This document shows, piece by piece, positions 16,876-25,335 of a DNA stretch of 64,000 nucleotides (position 1 is the stretch's first letter; each line of letters begins with the position of its first letter). The position numbers and the translations under genes are program-made. Source of the DNA: Streptomyces sp. NBC_00414. GTDB taxonomy: Bacteria; Actinomycetota; Actinomycetes; Streptomycetales; Streptomycetaceae. The stretch is from positions 7,750,001-7,814,000 of the forward strand of contig NZ_CP107935.1 of the NCBI RefSeq assembly GCF_036038375.1, given 5' to 3'. The notes below the pieces were generated by a model, which did no database searches, was not told where the DNA came from, and saw only the letters and a program-made list of their open reading frames with translations.

Positions 16876-18233
16876 AGAGCAGCATGCGCAGCAACAGCAG
16901 AGGAGCGCGCCGCTCCGTCGCCGCCGTCGCCGTGAGCGCGGTGCTCGCGCTGACCGCCACCGCCTGCGGTGACGACGGCAGCGGTTCGTCGGGCGACAAG
17001 GGCGCCGAGGGCAGTGGCAAGGGCGAGATCACCTTCTGGGACAACAACGGCGGTGTCCGCACCGACATCTGGAAGGAGATCATCGCCGACTTCGAGAAGG
17101 CGAACCCGGACATCGACGTCAAGTACGTCCCGATCGCCGCCACCGAGTACCAGTCCAAGGTCGACACCTCCATCCAGGCCAAGGGGCTGCCGGACGTCGG
17201 CGGTGTCGGAGCGGCGATGCTCGCGGGCTTCGCAGCACAGAAGGCGCTGGAGCCGCTGGACGACCGGCTCGGCAAGTCCTCCCTGAACGGCAAGCTCAAC
17301 GAGGACATGGTCAAGTCGCTGAAGGCCGCCGGTGGCGGTGACGGCACGCTGTACTCGGTGCCGACCTCCGCCAACAACGGCGTCCTCTACTACCGCACCG
17401 ACCTGTTCGAGTCGGCCGGTCTGGAGGCGCCCACCACCTGGGACAAGTTCTACACGGCCGCCGACAAGCTCACCGACAAGGACAAGAACGAGTTCGGCTA
17501 CACCATCCGCGGTGGCGCCGGTTCCATCGCCCAGGCGCTGGACGCGATGTACGGGCAGTCGGGCATCACCTCGTTCTGGGACTCCGGCAACGAGAAGACC
17601 ACGGTCGACGACCCGAAGAACGTGGACGCCCTGGAGAAGTACGTGGGCCTCTTCAAGAAGGTCACCCCGGCCGCCGACCTCAACAACGACTTCACCAAGA
17701 TGGTCGCGCAGTGGGACTCCGGCACGATCGGAATGCTCAACCACAACCTGGGCTCCTACCAGGACCACGTGAAGGCGCTGGGCGCCGACAAGTTCCGTGG
17801 CATTCCGCAGCCGATCGGTCCCGGCGGCAAGCGCGTCCAGGTGTCCAACCCCGTCGACGGGCTGGGGATCTTCAAGACCTCCAAGAACAAGGACGCCGCC
17901 TGGAAGTTCATCGAGTTCGCCACCGAGAAGGCGCAGAACTCCAAGTTCAACGAGTCCGCGGGGCAGGTGCCGTCCAACAACGACGCCGGGAAGGACGCGT
18001 GGGTTTCTGAGGCCGAGCCGACGAAGCTGGCGGCCGAGGCGCTGACCGATGGTTCCACGACGATCGTTCAGCTGCCGTACTACCTGCCGGACTGGAACAC
18101 CATCTCGAAGACGGACAACGAGCCGGCCTTCCAGAAGGTCCTGAACGGGTCGCTGAGTGCGAGGGACTTCCTCAACACCTTGGCCGACCAGCTCAACACG
18201 GCCCAGACGGAGTGGAACGAGCAGAGGGGTTAG
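16872..18233 (+). CDS. Sugar ABC transporter substrate-binding lipoprotein
   Basis: This 453-residue protein has a signal peptide ending in a lipobox (LTATAC; Cys is the lipid-attached residue) and a Ser/Gly linker. It then has a family 1 extracellular solute-binding fold (ITFWDNNGGVRTDIWKEIIADFEKANPDIDVKYV, VPTSANNGVLYYRTDLFE). It is the binding protein for the permeases encoded 5 kb upstream, with five other genes between. Expected ligands are oligogalacturonides or arabino-oligosaccharides. It is translationally coupled to the PL1 gene and followed by a repeat array. Confidence 0.92.
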   Translation: MKSSMRSNSRGARRSVAAVAVSAVLALTATACGDDGSGSSGDKGAEGSGKGEITFWDNNGGVRTDIWKEIIADFEKANPDIDVKYVPIAATEYQSKVDTSIQAKGLPDVGGVGAAMLAGFAAQKALEPLDDRLGKSSLNGKLNEDMVKSLKAAGGGDGTLYSVPTSANNGVLYYRTDLFESAGLEAPTTWDKFYTAADKLTDKDKNEFGYTIRGGAGSIAQALDAMYGQSGITSFWDSGNEKTTVDDPKNVDALEKYVGLFKKVTPAADLNNDFTKMVAQWDSGTIGMLNHNLGSYQDHVKALGADKFRGIPQPIGPGGKRVQVSNPVDGLGIFKTSKNKDAAWKFIEFATEKAQNSKFNESAGQVPSNNDAGKDAWVSEAEPTKLAAEALTDGSTTIVQLPYYLPDWNTISKTDNEPAFQKVLNGSLSARDFLNTLADQLNTAQTEWNEQRG

Positions 18234-18274
18234 TCCCTACTGGTTCTGGCCCCGGCCGGGGGTGTGGGGTGACT

Positions 18275-18440
18275 GCGGGGCCGTTGTGGCTGGTCGCGCG
18301 GTTCCCCGCGCCCCTGACGGCGAACGATTGCGCCGTTCCCTGCGCCCTGAAGGGCGACAGGACCGCGCCGTTCCCCGCGCCCCTGAAAGGCAAAGGACTG
18401 CGCCGTTCCCCGCGCCGCTAGAAGACGAAAGGCAAACCGA
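18275..18440. repeat. Array A of the ~35-bp GC-rich repeat (four units)
   Basis: After a head GTTGTGGCTGGTCGCGC, units beginning GCGCCGTTCCCCGCGCCCC start at 18296, 18330, 18365 and 18400 (periods 34, 35, 35). The last unit runs into the purine-rich ribosome-binding region (GAAGACGAAAGGC) of the acetylesterase gene. Similar arrays occur at seven other places in the window. Confidence 0.85.
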
Positions 18441-18441
18441 C

Positions 18442-19242
18442 GTGAGTCTTACTCGTAGACAGGTCACCACCGCCGCGTTCGCTGCCGTTCCGCTTGCCGT
18501 CGCCGGGACGGGGCCCGCTGTCGCCGCCTCGCCGTCGCGGCCCCGTGGGCGCACCCTCTTCATCGCCGGTGACTCCACCGCCGCCCAGAAGTACGCCGAT
18601 GCCGCACCCGAGACCGGCTGGGGCATGGCCCTTCCGTTCTTCCTGCACGAGCGGCTCGCCGTCGCCAACCATGCGGTGAACGGGCGGAGTTCGAAGAGCT
18701 TCATCGACGAGGGGCGCCTCGACGCCATCCTCGCCGCGGTCCGGCCCGGCGACCTGCTGCTCGTCCAGTTCGGGCACAACGACTCCAAGATCGCCGATCC
18801 CACGCGGTACACCGAGCCGTGGACGACGTACCAGGACTATCTCCGTCAGTACGTCGACGGGGCGCGGGCGCGGGGGGTGCGGCCCGTGCTCGCCACGTCC
18901 GTGGAGCGGCGGAAGTTCGACGCCGACGGGGTTGCCGTGGCGACCCACGGCGACTATCCGGCGGCCGTGCGGGCGCTCGCGCGGGAGGAGGGGGTGGCTC
19001 TGCTCGATGTCCAGGCCCTGTCGATCGCCCTCTGGCAGGAGCTGGGTGTCGAGGAGACGAAGAAGTACTTCAACTGGACCGATGCCGAGCAGGACAACAC
19101 GCATTTCAATCCGCCCGGGGCGGTGGCCGTGGCCCGGATGGTGGCGGGGGAGTTGGTGCGGCGGCGCGTGCTCGGGGCGCGCGATGTTCGGCGGCTGGGT
19201 GAAGTGATTCCTGAATCCTGGATCACCTGGCCCGAGTCGTAG
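18442..19242 (+). CDS. Secreted rhamnogalacturonan acetylesterase-like SGNH hydrolase (CE12 type)
   Basis: This 266-residue preprotein starts at a GTG with a twin-arginine-like signal (SLTRRQVTTAAFAAV). The SGNH motifs are visible: FIAGDST (nucleophile Ser45), NHAVNGRSSKSF (Gly/Asn block), QFGHNDSK (Asn) and DNTHFNPPGA (Asp-His pair). These are typical of CE12 rhamnogalacturonan acetylesterases, which remove acetyl groups so that lyases can act. The AAAGGC upstream of the GTG is supplied by the final unit of the repeat array. It is transcribed alone or from upstream read-through. Confidence 0.88.
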   Translation: MSLTRRQVTTAAFAAVPLAVAGTGPAVAASPSRPRGRTLFIAGDSTAAQKYADAAPETGWGMALPFFLHERLAVANHAVNGRSSKSFIDEGRLDAILAAVRPGDLLLVQFGHNDSKIADPTRYTEPWTTYQDYLRQYVDGARARGVRPVLATSVERRKFDADGVAVATHGDYPAAVRALAREEGVALLDVQALSIALWQELGVEETKKYFNWTDAEQDNTHFNPPGAVAVARMVAGELVRRRVLGARDVRRLGEVIPESWITWPES

Positions 19243-19271
19243 TTCCGCCGCGTTCGTTCGTACGTGCCGGT

Positions 19272-19385
19272 TCGTTGTGGCTGGTCGCGCCGTTCCCCGC
19301 GCCCCTGAAAGACAAAAGATTGCGCCGTTCCCCGCGCCCCTGAAGGCAAAGGATTGCGCCGTTCCTCGCGCCCCCAGAAGACGAA
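19272..19385. repeat. Array B of the ~35-bp GC-rich repeat (three units)
   Basis: The head GTTGTGGCTGGTCGCGC is followed by units starting at 19287, 19322 and 19356. The array ends with AGAAGACGAAAGA, nearly the same exit sequence as array A, just before the ribosome-binding site of the second PL1 gene. Confidence 0.85.
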
Positions 19386-19409
19386 AGACCCGAAAGGAAA
19401 CCCGCATTC

Positions 19410-20744
19410 ATGCGTACTCATATCTGGCATGAACATGTCATTACGTCGATCGCCGGTTGCGCCGCTCTCGTTCTCGGTGTCACCGGGTCCGTCGCCCATG
19501 CCCAGACCCAGGCCGGTCGGGCCGCCCAGGCCCATGACCTCGGGCGGGAGACCCTCCCCGTCGGGGACGGGTGGGGGTCCGAAGGGGCCGGGACCAGTGG
19601 GGGTTCGGCGGCCGACGCCGCGCACGTCCACACCGTCACCACCTGGGCCGGGTTCAAGGCCGCGCTGAAGGCCGGCGGGGACGCGCCGAAGATCATCAAG
19701 GTCAAGGGGGTCATCGATCCCGTCGCCGAGGGGTGCGCGTCCTTCGCGGCTCCGGGGTACGACTTCGACGCCTATCTGGAGAAGTACTCGCCGGAGAACT
19801 GGGGCCTGGACACGGACCTGTCCGGGGAGCCCGCCGACAGTCCCGAGGGGCTGCGTGCCGTCTCCGCCGCCAACCAGGACACCGCCATCAAGGTGAACGT
19901 CCCCGCCAACACCACCATCGTCGGCGTCGGCAAGGGCGCCGGCATCAGAGGCGGCAGCCTGCAGATCAAGGGCGTCGACAACGTCATCCTGCGCAACCTC
20001 ACCATCGAGGCCCCGCTGGACTGCTTCCCGCAGTGGGACCCGACCGACACGGACACCGGCGCCTGGAACTCCGAGTACGACGCGGTCGTCGTGTACGGCT
20101 CCACCCACGTGTGGGTCGCCAACAACACCCTCACCGACGGCCGTTACCCGGACAGCACACTGCCCACCTACTTCGGCCAGACCTACCAGCAGCACGACGG
20201 CCTGCTCGACATCGTGCGCGGCGCCAACCACGTGACCGTGTCCTGGAACTCGGTCGAGGACCACGACAAGACCATGCTGATCGGCAACAGCGACAGCGCC
20301 GGAGCGACCGACACCGGCAAGCTCAAGGTCACCCTGCATCACAACAAGTTCGAGGGCGTCGTCGAGCGGGCGCCACGGGTCCGCTTCGGGCAGGTCGACT
20401 CGTACAACAACCACTTCGTCGTGAACGAGGGACAGTCGTACGGCTACACCTTCGGCGTCGGGATCTCCTCCCAGTTGTACGCCTCCCACAACGCGTTCTC
20501 GCTGCCCGCCGGGGTCAGCGCCGCCAAGACCCTGAAGAAGTGGAACGAGGCGCCGCTCACCGCCGAGAACAACTACGTCAACGGCCGCAAGACCGACCTC
20601 ATCGCCGTCCACAACGCCGAGATCCCCGCCGAGACCCTCCAGTCGGGCGCCGGATGGACGCCCACCCTGCGGACGAAGGTCGACTCGCCGCGTGCCGTGC
20701 CGGGCATCGTCGCCGGCCGCGCGGGCGCCGGAAAGGTCTGCTGA
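19410..20744 (+). CDS. Secreted pectate lyase, polysaccharide lyase family 1 (second copy)
   Basis: The 444-residue preprotein has a signal peptide (ITSIAGCAALVLGVTGSVAHA) and a longer PL1 helix than the first copy. Motifs are ILRNLTIEAPLDC, STHVWVANNTLTDG, QHDGLLDIVRGANHVTVSWN, DHDKTMLIG and VERAPRVRFG, the last holding the catalytic Arg. AAAGGA lies before the ATG, directly after the repeat array. Only 2 bp separate it from the first pectinesterase, so a four-gene unit (lyase, two esterases, hydrolase) is likely. It is a divergent paralogue, not a recent duplicate, of the PL1 at 15616. Confidence 0.92.
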   Translation: MRTHIWHEHVITSIAGCAALVLGVTGSVAHAQTQAGRAAQAHDLGRETLPVGDGWGSEGAGTSGGSAADAAHVHTVTTWAGFKAALKAGGDAPKIIKVKGVIDPVAEGCASFAAPGYDFDAYLEKYSPENWGLDTDLSGEPADSPEGLRAVSAANQDTAIKVNVPANTTIVGVGKGAGIRGGSLQIKGVDNVILRNLTIEAPLDCFPQWDPTDTDTGAWNSEYDAVVVYGSTHVWVANNTLTDGRYPDSTLPTYFGQTYQQHDGLLDIVRGANHVTVSWNSVEDHDKTMLIGNSDSAGATDTGKLKVTLHHNKFEGVVERAPRVRFGQVDSYNNHFVVNEGQSYGYTFGVGISSQLYASHNAFSLPAGVSAAKTLKKWNEAPLTAENNYVNGRKTDLIAVHNAEIPAETLQSGAGWTPTLRTKVDSPRAVPGIVAGRAGAGKVC

Positions 20745-20746
20745 CC

Positions 20747-21907
20747 ATGACCCTCCCGACACCGACACCGACACCGACATCGACACCGGTACCGGAAGTG
20801 GTGCCGACAGCGACCAGCAGACGGGCCTTCGTCGTCGCGAGTGTCGGGGCCGCGCTCGCACTGGGGGCCGGGACCGCCCACGCGCGCGGACGGTCCCCCT
20901 TCGGGCGGTACGGTTCGCCGTCGGCCCGGCTCGACGAGCGGACCCTGTACGTCCACGCCGGCGGCCGGGGCGACCACACCACCGTCCAGGCCGCCGTGAA
21001 CGCCACCACCGGCAGTGGATTCACTCTGGTCATCGCGCCGGGCACCTACCGCGAGACGGTCGCCGTCGGCGCCGCCCGTACGGAGATGACCTGGCTCGGG
21101 GCCTCCGAGGACGCGCGTGACGTCGTCATCGTGTACGACAACGCCAACGGCACGCAGAAGCCGGACGGCTCCGGCCCCTACGGCACGACCGGCTCGGCCA
21201 CCACGACCGTGCAGGCCGACGGATTCACCGCCCGGGACATCACCTTCGCCAACGACTGGCTGCGCGCCGACCATCCCGAGATCACCGGCACCCAGGCCGT
21301 CGCCATCAAGGTGCAGGGCGACCGGTCGGCGTTCCTCCACTGCCGTTTCCTCGGTCACCAGGACACGCTGTACGCCGACTCCATCGCGCTCACCGCCTTC
21401 GCCCGGCAGTACTTCGCGCACTGCTACGTCGAGGGGGACGTGGACTTCGTCTTCGGGCGGGCCACCGCCGTGTACGAGCACTGCCACTTCCGTGCCCTGG
21501 AGCGGACCGACCTCACCGGGGCCCCGTACGGCTTCGTCTTCGCGCCCTCTACCGCGGTCGCCAACCCGCACGGCTATCTGGTGACGGACAGCCGTGTGAC
21601 GAGCGAAGCCCCGGACGCCTTCTACAAGCTGGCCCGGCCCTGGGTGCCCGGGTCCGACACCACCGCCCGGCCCATGCTGACCGTGCGCGAGACCCGCCTC
21701 GGTGCGGGGATCGACGCGGCGGAGCCGTACACCAACATGTCGGCCACCTATCCGTGGCAGAGCCAGCGGTTCGCCGAGTACCGCAACAGCGGGCCGGGCG
21801 CCGAGATCACCGTCCCCGCCAACCGGCCCCAACTCACGCGCGCCGAGGCCCAGTCGCACACCCGGCGGACGTACCTCGGCGACTGGACCCCCTGGAAGGG
21901 GTGCTGA
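20747..21907 (+). CDS. Secreted pectinesterase, carbohydrate esterase family 8 (copy 1)
   Basis: The 386-residue preprotein begins with a Thr/Pro-repeat stretch (TPTPTPTSTP) and a Tat-like signal (TSRRAFVVASVGAALALGAG). CE8 motifs include IAPGTYRETV, FLGHQDTLYAD (Gln and first Asp), VEGDVDFVFGR (nucleophile Asp) and LARPWVPG (Arg). It removes methyl esters from homogalacturonan, preparing it for pectate lyases. It is adjacent to and 1 bp from a second CE8 gene with long shared stretches (NDWLRADHPEITGTQAVA). Confidence 0.93.
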   Translation: MTLPTPTPTPTSTPVPEVVPTATSRRAFVVASVGAALALGAGTAHARGRSPFGRYGSPSARLDERTLYVHAGGRGDHTTVQAAVNATTGSGFTLVIAPGTYRETVAVGAARTEMTWLGASEDARDVVIVYDNANGTQKPDGSGPYGTTGSATTTVQADGFTARDITFANDWLRADHPEITGTQAVAIKVQGDRSAFLHCRFLGHQDTLYADSIALTAFARQYFAHCYVEGDVDFVFGRATAVYEHCHFRALERTDLTGAPYGFVFAPSTAVANPHGYLVTDSRVTSEAPDAFYKLARPWVPGSDTTARPMLTVRETRLGAGIDAAEPYTNMSATYPWQSQRFAEYRNSGPGAEITVPANRPQLTRAEAQSHTRRTYLGDWTPWKGC

Positions 21908-21908
21908 G

Positions 21909-22961
21909 ATGCGCCGGCGCACCCTGCTCGCCGGGGCCGTCGGCACGCTCGCGGCGGCCGGCACCTACCCGGCCGCCGCCGAGGACCCGCGCCGCCAGGT
22001 GCTGCACGTCCGCCCCGGCGACTCCGTCCAAGCGGCCGTCGAGGCGGTCGCCGCAGCCGCCGACGGACACGGCCGGACGATCGTCGTGCATCCGGGCACC
22101 TATCGCGAAGTCGTCAACATACCGGCTGGTGTGCGGGACTTGACGGTTCTCGGGGCCACCCGCGACCCCCGGGACGCGGTCATCGTGTACGACAACGCCA
22201 ACGGGACGCCGAAGCCGGACGGCTCCGGCACCTACGGCACCGCGGGCTCCGCCACCCTCGCCTCGGCGGCGCCCGGACTGACCGTGCTCGGTCTGACGAT
22301 CGCCAACGACTGGCTGCGCGCCGACCACCCGGAGATCACGGGAACCCAGGCGGTGGCCGCGTACGTCACCGGGGACCGGTCGCGCTTCGAGAGGGTCCGG
22401 TTCCTGGCGCACCAGGACACCCTGTTCGCGGACACCGCCGCGCTGACCTCCTTCGACCGGCAGTACTACCGGGACTGTCACGTCGAAGGTGACGTGGACT
22501 TCGTCTTCGGGCGGGGGCGGGCCGTCTTCGACAGGTGCCGCCTCCACACGCTCGACCGGGACGTGACTTTCAGGCCGGAGGGCATGGTCTTCGCCCCCGC
22601 CACGGCCCGCGCGAATCCGTACGGCTTCCTCGCCGTGCGGTGCCGCGTCACCTCCGGCGCCGAGGACGGCGCGTACAAGATCGCCCGGCCGTGGGTGCCG
22701 TCCTACGAGACGACCGCCCGGCCGTCGCTCGTGGTGCGGGACACCTGGCTGGGGCCGGGCATCGACGCGGTGGCGCCGTACATCGACATGCGCGAGGCGT
22801 ACCCCTGGCAGACCATGCGCTTTCGTGAGTACGCCAACTCCGGTCCGGGCGCGGTCATTTCGGTGCCGGAGAACCGGCCCCTGCTCACGGCCGCGGAAGC
22901 GGTGGAGCACACCCGCAGGACGTATCTCGGGGACTGGAGGCCGTATGAGCAGCGATTCTGA
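21909..22961 (+). CDS. Secreted pectinesterase, carbohydrate esterase family 8 (copy 2)
   Basis: The 350-residue preprotein has a short twin-arginine-like signal (MRRRTLLAGAVGTLAAAG). It carries the same CE8 catalytic set as copy 1: FLAHQDTLFAD, VEGDVDFVFGRG and IARPWVPS. The tandem copies probably arose by duplication and have since diverged, mainly in the N-terminal third and surface loops, which may give different methylation-pattern preferences. The 3' end overlaps the next gene by 17 bp. Confidence 0.93.
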   Translation: MRRRTLLAGAVGTLAAAGTYPAAAEDPRRQVLHVRPGDSVQAAVEAVAAAADGHGRTIVVHPGTYREVVNIPAGVRDLTVLGATRDPRDAVIVYDNANGTPKPDGSGTYGTAGSATLASAAPGLTVLGLTIANDWLRADHPEITGTQAVAAYVTGDRSRFERVRFLAHQDTLFADTAALTSFDRQYYRDCHVEGDVDFVFGRGRAVFDRCRLHTLDRDVTFRPEGMVFAPATARANPYGFLAVRCRVTSGAEDGAYKIARPWVPSYETTARPSLVVRDTWLGPGIDAVAPYIDMREAYPWQTMRFREYANSGPGAVISVPENRPLLTAAEAVEHTRRTYLGDWRPYEQRF

Positions 22962-24141
22962 CCGATCGCGTCTGGGCAGACGGAGGTTCGTCACGGGCGC
23001 CGGCGCGGGGGCCGCCGCGATGTTCGGGGTGGCCGGAGCCGGAGCCGGGGCGTCCACCGCCCACGCGGCGCAGGCCACAGGCATCGTCGAGGGCAACCTC
23101 CCCGACTTCCACCCCCTCCTCAAGGACGAGCTGCGCTTCCCGCTCGCCTACGGCACCTCCCCGGTCCGGGACTTCCGGGCCTGGCGGCGGGCGGCTCGCT
23201 CGAAGGTCGAGGAACACCTGCTCGTCGACCGGGACCACACCCCGTACGACCCCGAGCCGGGCGCGCCCGCCGAAGCCGACGGGTACACGCGGGAGTCGGT
23301 GACCCTCTCCCTCACCCGGTACGAGCGGGTCCGCGGCTCCCTGCTCACCCCGCACGGCACCGGGCCCTTCCCCGCCGTCCTCCTGCTCCACGACCACGGC
23401 GCCAAGTTCGACATCGGGAAGGAGAAACTGGTCCGGCCCTGGGACGACGACACGCGCCTGGCCTCCGCGCAGGCCTGGGCGGACCGCTACTTCAGCGGGC
23501 GGTTCGTCGGTGACGAACTGGCCCGGCGCGGCTACGTGGTCCTCGCCCTGGACGCCCTCGGCTGGGGCGACCGCGGGCCGGTCACGTACGAGCAGCAGCA
23601 GGCCCTGGCGAGCAACTTCCTCAACCTCGGTTCCTCGCTCGCCGGGCTCATGGCCCGCGAGGACGTGCGCGCCGCGGGCTTCCTGGCGGGCCTCGACCGC
23701 GTGGACCGGCGCCGGGTCGCGGCCGTCGGGTTCTCCATGGGCGCCTTCCGCGCCTGGCAGACGGCCGGCCTCAGCGACCACATCGCGGCGGCTGCGAGCG
23801 TGTGCTGGATGACCGGGCTCAAAGAGGTCATGGTGCCCGGCAACAACATCCTGCGCGGCCAGTCCTCGTACTACATGCTCCACCCCGGGCTCGCCCGGCA
23901 CCTCGACTTCCCCGACGTGGCGAGCATCGCCGCACCCAGGCCGATGCTCTTCTTCCACGGCGGCCAGGACTCCCTGTTCCCCGCGGAAGGCGTCCGGGTC
24001 GCGTACGAGAAGCTGCGCGCCGTCTGGCGCGCACGGCACGCCGAGGAACACCTGCACACCAGGATCTGGCCCGAACTGGGCCACGTGTTCACCGCGCCCC
24101 AGCAGGACGAGGTCTTCACCTGGCTCGACTCCGCCCTGTGA
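22945..24141 (+). CDS. Secreted alpha/beta hydrolase (dienelactone-hydrolase/acetylesterase type)
   Basis: This 398-residue preprotein has a Tat signal (LGRRRFVTGAGAGAAAMFG). It shows a hydrolase core with VLLLHDHGAKFD (oxyanion region), nucleophile Ser in GFSMGAF, acidic residue in GGQDSLFP and His in LGHVFTAP. The family is related to acetyl-xylan-type and dienelactone hydrolases. Within a pectin operon a pectin acetylesterase or feruloyl esterase role is the best inference. It overlaps the second pectinesterase gene, so it is co-translated. Confidence 0.82.
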   Translation: MSSDSDRSRLGRRRFVTGAGAGAAAMFGVAGAGAGASTAHAAQATGIVEGNLPDFHPLLKDELRFPLAYGTSPVRDFRAWRRAARSKVEEHLLVDRDHTPYDPEPGAPAEADGYTRESVTLSLTRYERVRGSLLTPHGTGPFPAVLLLHDHGAKFDIGKEKLVRPWDDDTRLASAQAWADRYFSGRFVGDELARRGYVVLALDALGWGDRGPVTYEQQQALASNFLNLGSSLAGLMAREDVRAAGFLAGLDRVDRRRVAAVGFSMGAFRAWQTAGLSDHIAAAASVCWMTGLKEVMVPGNNILRGQSSYYMLHPGLARHLDFPDVASIAAPRPMLFFHGGQDSLFPAEGVRVAYEKLRAVWRARHAEEHLHTRIWPELGHVFTAPQQDEVFTWLDSAL

Positions 24142-24220
24142 CCGGCGCCCTCCTCGCACCGATCCCCAGACCGATCCCCACATCAATCCCCGCACCGCCG
24201 GACGAAAGGTCCCCACACCC

Positions 24221-25330
24221 ATGTCCCGTCGCACCGCTCTCTCCTTGACCGCCGCCCTCGCCCTCGGTGCCGGACTCGCCGTGATCCCCACCCAGGCGCA
24301 GGCCGCCACCGTGGTCGTCAGCACCACCACCGACCTGACCAACGCCATCAAGAACGCCACCGCCGGCACGGTCATCCAGGTGCGCGCCGGCACCTACTAC
24401 CCGACGGCGACCCTCCAGTCGACCGCCAACGGCAGCTCCTCCAGCCGTATATACCTGCAGCCCTACGGCTCCGAGACCGTGAAGATCGACGGCTCGAACC
24501 TCCCCGACGGGGACTGGATCTTCAAGCTCACCGCCGACTACTGGACCGTCTCGGGCATCACCTTCCAGAACTCGCCGGACAGTGCCGTCGTCTGCCAGTC
24601 GTGTGCCTCGACGGTCTGGGAGAACATCAAGACGATCAACGGCGGCGACTCCGGCTTCACGCTCACCGGGGACAGCACCACCGACAACACGGTCCGGAAC
24701 ATCGACTCCTACGGTCACTACGACGCCGCCACCCACGGGGAGAACGCGGACGGCGTCGCCGTCAAGTTCGGCTCCGGCAGCGGCAATCTGATCACCGGGG
24801 CCCGGCTCCACAACAACTCGGACGACGGCCTCGACTTCTGGTCGTTCTCGTCCCCGGTCACCGTCGAGCACACCTGGGCCATGGGCAACGGCAAGAACCG
24901 CTGGTCGGACTCGGCGTTCGCGGGCGACGGCAACGGCTACAAACTCGGCGGCGACGGCGAGGTGGTGGCCCACGTCGTCAACAACTCGGCGGCCTGGGAC
25001 AACGCGGGCAGCGGCTTCACCGAGAACAGCAACAAGGGCGCCATCGTCATCAACCGCACCACCGCCTACGCCAACGTCAAGTACGGCTACTACTTCGCCA
25101 CCGGAGCGGCCAGGCTCGGCAAGAACCTGGCCGTGAGCAACGGGACCCCGGTCAGCAAGGGCAGCTCGGTCGTCTCGGCCGGCAACAACTGGGACTCCGG
25201 CGTCTCGACGCCCTCGTTCCGTTCCACGGACGCCTCGACGACGTACAACTCCCGTCAGTCGAACGGTGCGCTGCCCGTGACCACCTTCCTGACCACGGGC
25301 AGCACCACGATCGGCGCGACGATGGACTGA
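24221..25330 (+). CDS. Secreted pectate lyase, polysaccharide lyase family 9-like (copy 1)
   Basis: The 369-residue preprotein has a signal peptide (RRTALSLTAALALGAGLA...AQAA). The beta-helix begins with VQVRAGTYYPTATLQ-type repeats and has the PL9 signature ENADGVAVKFGSGSGNLI then NNSDDGLDFWSF. The calcium-binding Asp cluster and catalytic Lys lie in that signature. It should act on polygalacturonate or rhamnogalacturonan ends. AAAGG lies 12 bp before the ATG. It is about as long as, and strikingly similar to, the second PL9-like gene at 27841. Its stop is 5 bp from the convergent GH43 stop. Confidence 0.87.
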   Translation: MSRRTALSLTAALALGAGLAVIPTQAQAATVVVSTTTDLTNAIKNATAGTVIQVRAGTYYPTATLQSTANGSSSSRIYLQPYGSETVKIDGSNLPDGDWIFKLTADYWTVSGITFQNSPDSAVVCQSCASTVWENIKTINGGDSGFTLTGDSTTDNTVRNIDSYGHYDAATHGENADGVAVKFGSGSGNLITGARLHNNSDDGLDFWSFSSPVTVEHTWAMGNGKNRWSDSAFAGDGNGYKLGGDGEVVAHVVNNSAAWDNAGSGFTENSNKGAIVINRTTAYANVKYGYYFATGAARLGKNLAVSNGTPVSKGSSVVSAGNNWDSGVSTPSFRSTDASTTYNSRQSNGALPVTTFLTTGSTTIGATMD

Positions 25331-25335
25331 GGGCG

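Noticed and set aside
18275..19385. Regularly spaced repeats that could be read as a CRISPR array
   Set aside because: The units are contiguous 34-35-bp repeats with near-identical short spacers; there are no unique spacers and no cas genes.
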